Positions 61,615 to 64,000 of a stretch of 64,000 nt of DNA are shown here, piece after piece (position 1 is the first letter of the stretch; every line of letters starts with the position of its first letter). Position numbers and translations under genes: made by a program. The notes beneath the pieces are model-generated. The model saw only the letters and a program-made list of their open reading frames with translations. It was not told where the DNA came from and did no database searches. Source of the DNA: Congregibacter brevis (lineage in GTDB: Bacteria > Pseudomonadota > Gammaproteobacteria > Pseudomonadales > Halieaceae). The DNA lies in the NCBI RefSeq assembly GCF_045689245.1, contig NZ_CP136865.1:372001-436000 (forward strand), read 5' to 3'.

Positions 61615-62481
61615 CTAGTACATTGTCAGTGTTTTCGTCGGCAGACGATCGACAACATCGTCGGGTACAAAGAAGTCTCTAAACAGGTCTTCGCCCGGCA
61701 CGACGGCATACTGATCAAAATCGGTGACACCTGCATCGCGGAGTAAAACTTCATCAATAAAGAAATTGCCCGTGCACTCTTTCGAAGGGCGGGTAAGAAT
61801 TTCGTAGGCCGCGTCAGCCATGATGGCGACCGTTCGGCTGCCTTTGCTCATAGCGTCACCACCAAGAACGTTGCGTACCGCGGCGGTGTCGATGGCCGTC
61901 AGGGGCCACAAAGAATTTACCGCGATAGCATCGTCTGCGAGCTCCTTACTCATACCCAAGGTACACAGGCTCATACCCATCTTTGCGATCGTGTAGGCCA
62001 CATGGGGGGCAAACCACTTGGCTTCCATATCCAAAGGCGGGGCCAGGTTAAGAATGTGACCGTTGTCAGACTTTTGCAGGTGGGGAATGCAAGTTTTGGA
62101 CGTCAAAAACGTACCCCGCGTGTTGATCTCGTTCATCAAGTCATAACGCTTCATCTCAGTACCGAGGGTCGGCGTTGGACTGATCGCGCTAGCGTTGTTG
62201 ATACAGATATCGATACTGCCAAAAGTCTCTACGGTTTTATCGACAGCGGCTTGAACCTGATCTTCAAAACGAATATCGCAGACCAGTGGCAATGCCTTGC
62301 CCCCCGCCGCTTCGATTTCCTCAGCGGCGGTATAAATAGTGCCCGGCAGTTTTGGATGGGGCTCCGTCGTCTTAGCGGCAATGGCTACGTTCGCGCCATC
62401 AGCGGCAGCGCGCTTGGCGATAGCCAGACCAATACCCCGGCTCGCGCCTGTGATGAAGATTGTTTTATTCTTAAGACTCAT
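61615..62481 (-). CDS. Short-chain dehydrogenase/reductase (HSDL2-like)
   Basis: A 288-residue SDR. Cofactor loop TGASRGIGLAIAKRAA; the IAAKTTEPHPKLPGTIYTAAEEIE stretch (quoted in part) and YTIAKMG catalytic Tyr/Lys are typical of the hydroxysteroid-dehydrogenase-like-2 subgroup, which includes bacterial proteins of unknown substrate. Convergent with yggX. Confidence 0.9.
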   Translation of the reverse strand: MSLKNKTIFITGASRGIGLAIAKRAAADGANVAIAAKTTEPHPKLPGTIYTAAEEIEAAGGKALPLVCDIRFEDQVQAAVDKTVETFGSIDICINNASAISPTPTLGTEMKRYDLMNEINTRGTFLTSKTCIPHLQKSDNGHILNLAPPLDMEAKWFAPHVAYTIAKMGMSLCTLGMSKELADDAIAVNSLWPLTAIDTAAVRNVLGGDAMSKGSRTVAIMADAAYEILTRPSKECTGNFFIDEVLLRDAGVTDFDQYAVVPGEDLFRDFFVPDDVVDRLPTKTLTMY

Positions 62482-62646
62482 ATGAACTCCCTTTACTGTA
62501 TGTTCGACAACGTTTTCCGCCGTTTTCTACCGTGCTTTAGATAGCGCGTCACAATAGCCTAAAAGACATTGCAAAAGACGATGGGATTAAAGACATTGTA
62601 TTTACGGCTTTACTGTCGTCTGGGTTTCTTTTTGCTGAGGTTTTTT

Positions 62647-63474
62647 ATGTCCGTGTACCATTACCTGCTGCGTACTCTAGCTCCTGCAGCCGCCACCACT
62701 TGCCTTATGTTTGCTCAAAGTTCTTCTGCCCATGAAACCTGGCTTCTGCCAGACACGTTTCAACCCGAAGCAGACGCTCAGCTCACGCTGTCGATGACCA
62801 GCGGAATGGCCTTCCCGACTTTTGACTCCGGCATAAGTGCATCCCGCATCAAAGAAGCCGTAGTAAGTCAGAACGGGAAACGGGACCTCTTGGTACCCGT
62901 GGATACACGAGGAGGCGCATTAGAGCTGATCGCCACTCCAGGCGCGGGAACAGCCTGCGCATGGGTCGCACTTGCCCCACGGATACTTGAGATAAAGCCA
63001 AAAGCGGTAGCACATTATCTAGAAGAAATTGGCGCTGAAGAAAGCGTATGGGAAGCATGGGACGCCCAGCCGGAGCCAAAGTACTGGAAGGAATCCTACT
63101 CAAAGCTAGCTCGAACGTATCTGCAAAGCACCCCGAGCACCCCAGAAAGCGAAGACGCGATGTGCTGGACTGACCAAAGCGTATCCCGCTTTGAAATCCT
63201 GCCCCTGGCTGACCCCACATCCCTTGAGGCGGGCGAATCACTGCAATTACAGGTGTTTTTTGATGGCGAGCCCTTGGCGAATCAATCAGTCGGACTGTGG
63301 CAGGAAGGGGATGAGACTGGCGTGCTAGCTCGCTCCAACGGTGATGGCCAGTTAACCATCGTGTTTGAAGGCAGCGGCCGACATATGATCTACGCAACCC
63401 ACCTCCGTCCAAAGATCGGTGAAGGGTTCAACTGGGAAAGTGACTTCGTCACACTGACAGTGATGGTTAACTAA
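62647..63474 (+). CDS. DUF4198 periplasmic protein
   Basis: A 275-residue exported protein. A GAGG precedes ATG 62647. The signal peptide ends in SSSA before HETWLLPDTF. The mature N-terminal His follows signal cleavage, a pattern seen in metal-binding DUF4198/CbiK-NikM-type proteins. The C-terminal region is an Ig-like beta domain (SLEAGESLQLQVFFDGEPLA). Its stop overlaps the lipoprotein gene (TAATG). Nickel or cobalt relation is family inference only. Confidence 0.82.
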   Translation: MSVYHYLLRTLAPAAATTCLMFAQSSSAHETWLLPDTFQPEADAQLTLSMTSGMAFPTFDSGISASRIKEAVVSQNGKRDLLVPVDTRGGALELIATPGAGTACAWVALAPRILEIKPKAVAHYLEEIGAEESVWEAWDAQPEPKYWKESYSKLARTYLQSTPSTPESEDAMCWTDQSVSRFEILPLADPTSLEAGESLQLQVFFDGEPLANQSVGLWQEGDETGVLARSNGDGQLTIVFEGSGRHMIYATHLRPKIGEGFNWESDFVTLTVMVN

Positions 63475-63980
63475 TGCTTATGCACATAGATCTGACACAC
63501 GAAAACTGGTTCTTACGCGGTTTGCGATGTACAGCCGCCGCGATACTCCTCTCTCTGGTAGGCTGCGCCGGCATGGGAGCATTGGACTTCGACGAGCCCG
63601 AGGTCGAACTACTGGGTTTAGAGCCGCTGCCAAGCCAAGGGCTAGAAGCAAGATTTTTAGTGAAGCTGCGCATCGTCAATCCGAATTCCATACCTCTGGC
63701 AATAGACGGCATCGCCTATGACGTGTCTATCCGCGGCTCAAAAGTGCTCTCAGGGGTAAGTAATGATGGAATCAGTGTAGGCGCTTACAGCGAGAGTACT
63801 GCTGAGCTGGAGGTCGCTGCGGGTATGTTTGGCTCCCTTGCGCTAGTGCGAGACCTCATGTCTAACCCGGTCGATGGCGGTTTACCCTACAAGCTGAACG
63901 CCAAGTTATCGCGCTCCGGAATCGGCGGAGCGATTCGCGTTAGCAAAGAAGGAACCATAGATTTGAACGCCCGCCCTTGA
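63474..63980 (+). CDS. LEA2-type (Water stress and Hypersensitive response) lipoprotein
   Basis: A 168-residue predicted outer-membrane or periplasmic lipoprotein with lipobox LVGC (Cys near 31) after a hydrophobic stretch. The rest is a LEA type 2/WHy Ig-like fold (ARFLVKLRIVNPNSIPLAIDG). The start overlaps the DUF4198 stop by one base, so the two are translated together. LEA2 proteins in bacteria are linked to desiccation and lipid or metal interfaces; the role is unproven. Confidence 0.8.
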   Translation: MLMHIDLTHENWFLRGLRCTAAAILLSLVGCAGMGALDFDEPEVELLGLEPLPSQGLEARFLVKLRIVNPNSIPLAIDGIAYDVSIRGSKVLSGVSNDGISVGAYSESTAELEVAAGMFGSLALVRDLMSNPVDGGLPYKLNAKLSRSGIGGAIRVSKEGTIDLNARP

Positions 63981-64000
63981 CTGGAAGCGGACCGATAGGT

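Noticed and set aside
1..64000. CRISPR arrays, IS elements, prophage, tRNA or rRNA genes
   Set aside because: No regular repeat-spacer pattern, transposase, integrase, att repeat or cloverleaf-like CCA-ending segment was seen in the gaps.

Overview
The window is a gene-dense, GC-moderate bacterial chromosome segment of about 59 protein genes with short spacers. I see no rRNA, tRNA, CRISPR array, prophage or insertion sequence. Gene content and order (argS-ftsN-like-hslVU, ubiE-ubiJ-ubiB, hisIE-tatABC, secB-grxC-rhodanese-gpmI-envC-ctpA, hisBHAF-mutY-yggX, glnA-ntrBC) are typical of Gammaproteobacteria. The BCCT osmolyte carrier, NhaC-type antiporter, TonB receptor beside a TPR-sulfotransferase, and RpoE-ChrR singlet-oxygen module suggest a marine member of the Cellvibrionales/Halieaceae (OM60/NOR5) type. 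That placement is inference from gene content, not a computed phylogeny.

Layout. 1-9.5 kb holds housekeeping genes: the 3' part of argS, a SPOR-domain protein, hslVU behind a clear sigma-32 type promoter, ubiquinone genes, hisIE and the tatABC translocase. 9.6-15.2 kb holds an MscS-family channel, an MsbA-like ABC exporter and a BCCT carrier. 15.4-20.6 kb holds a TonB-dependent receptor translationally coupled to a TPR-sulfotransferase, then a MarR regulator. 20.7-24.6 kb holds a hemerythrin-domain protein and the three-gene proton-translocating transhydrogenase.

24.7-29.6 kb is the most system-like part. An ECF sigma factor and its zinc/cupin anti-sigma factor ChrR diverge from a tightly overlapping operon of FAD oxidoreductase, DUF1365 protein and CFA-like methyltransferase. 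A candidate RpoE-type promoter (TGATCC-N18-TAAT) lies in the shared intergenic region, so the block reads as a self-contained singlet-oxygen / membrane-lipid response module.

29.6-44.9 kb carries transporters, EF-P with its lysyl-modifying enzyme EpmA, a poorly characterised 611-residue protein, serB with a divergent YtjB/Smp-like membrane protein, parC, a tandem cyclic-nucleotide-binding-like protein, an ElaA-type acetyltransferase, dtd and typA. 45.0-50.5 kb is the nitrogen-control locus: glnA with an NtrC site, a sigma-54 promoter and a terminator, then a DUF4124 protein, ntrB, ntrC and trmL. 50.5-57.3 kb holds secB, grxC, a rhodanese, gpmI, an EnvC-like murein hydrolase activator, a C-terminal processing protease and an alpha/beta hydrolase. 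57.3-64 kb holds hisFAHB read leftwards, mutY-yggX read rightwards from across a cluster of TCGCGA palindromes, an SDR, and a DUF4198 / LEA2-lipoprotein pair.

Nothing in the window is a clearly unprecedented system. The best leads are the RpoE-ChrR lipid module, the receptor-sulfotransferase pair, the palindromes before ntrB and between hisB and mutY, and the uncharacterised proteins at 34.3, 41.1 and 62.6-64.0 kb.
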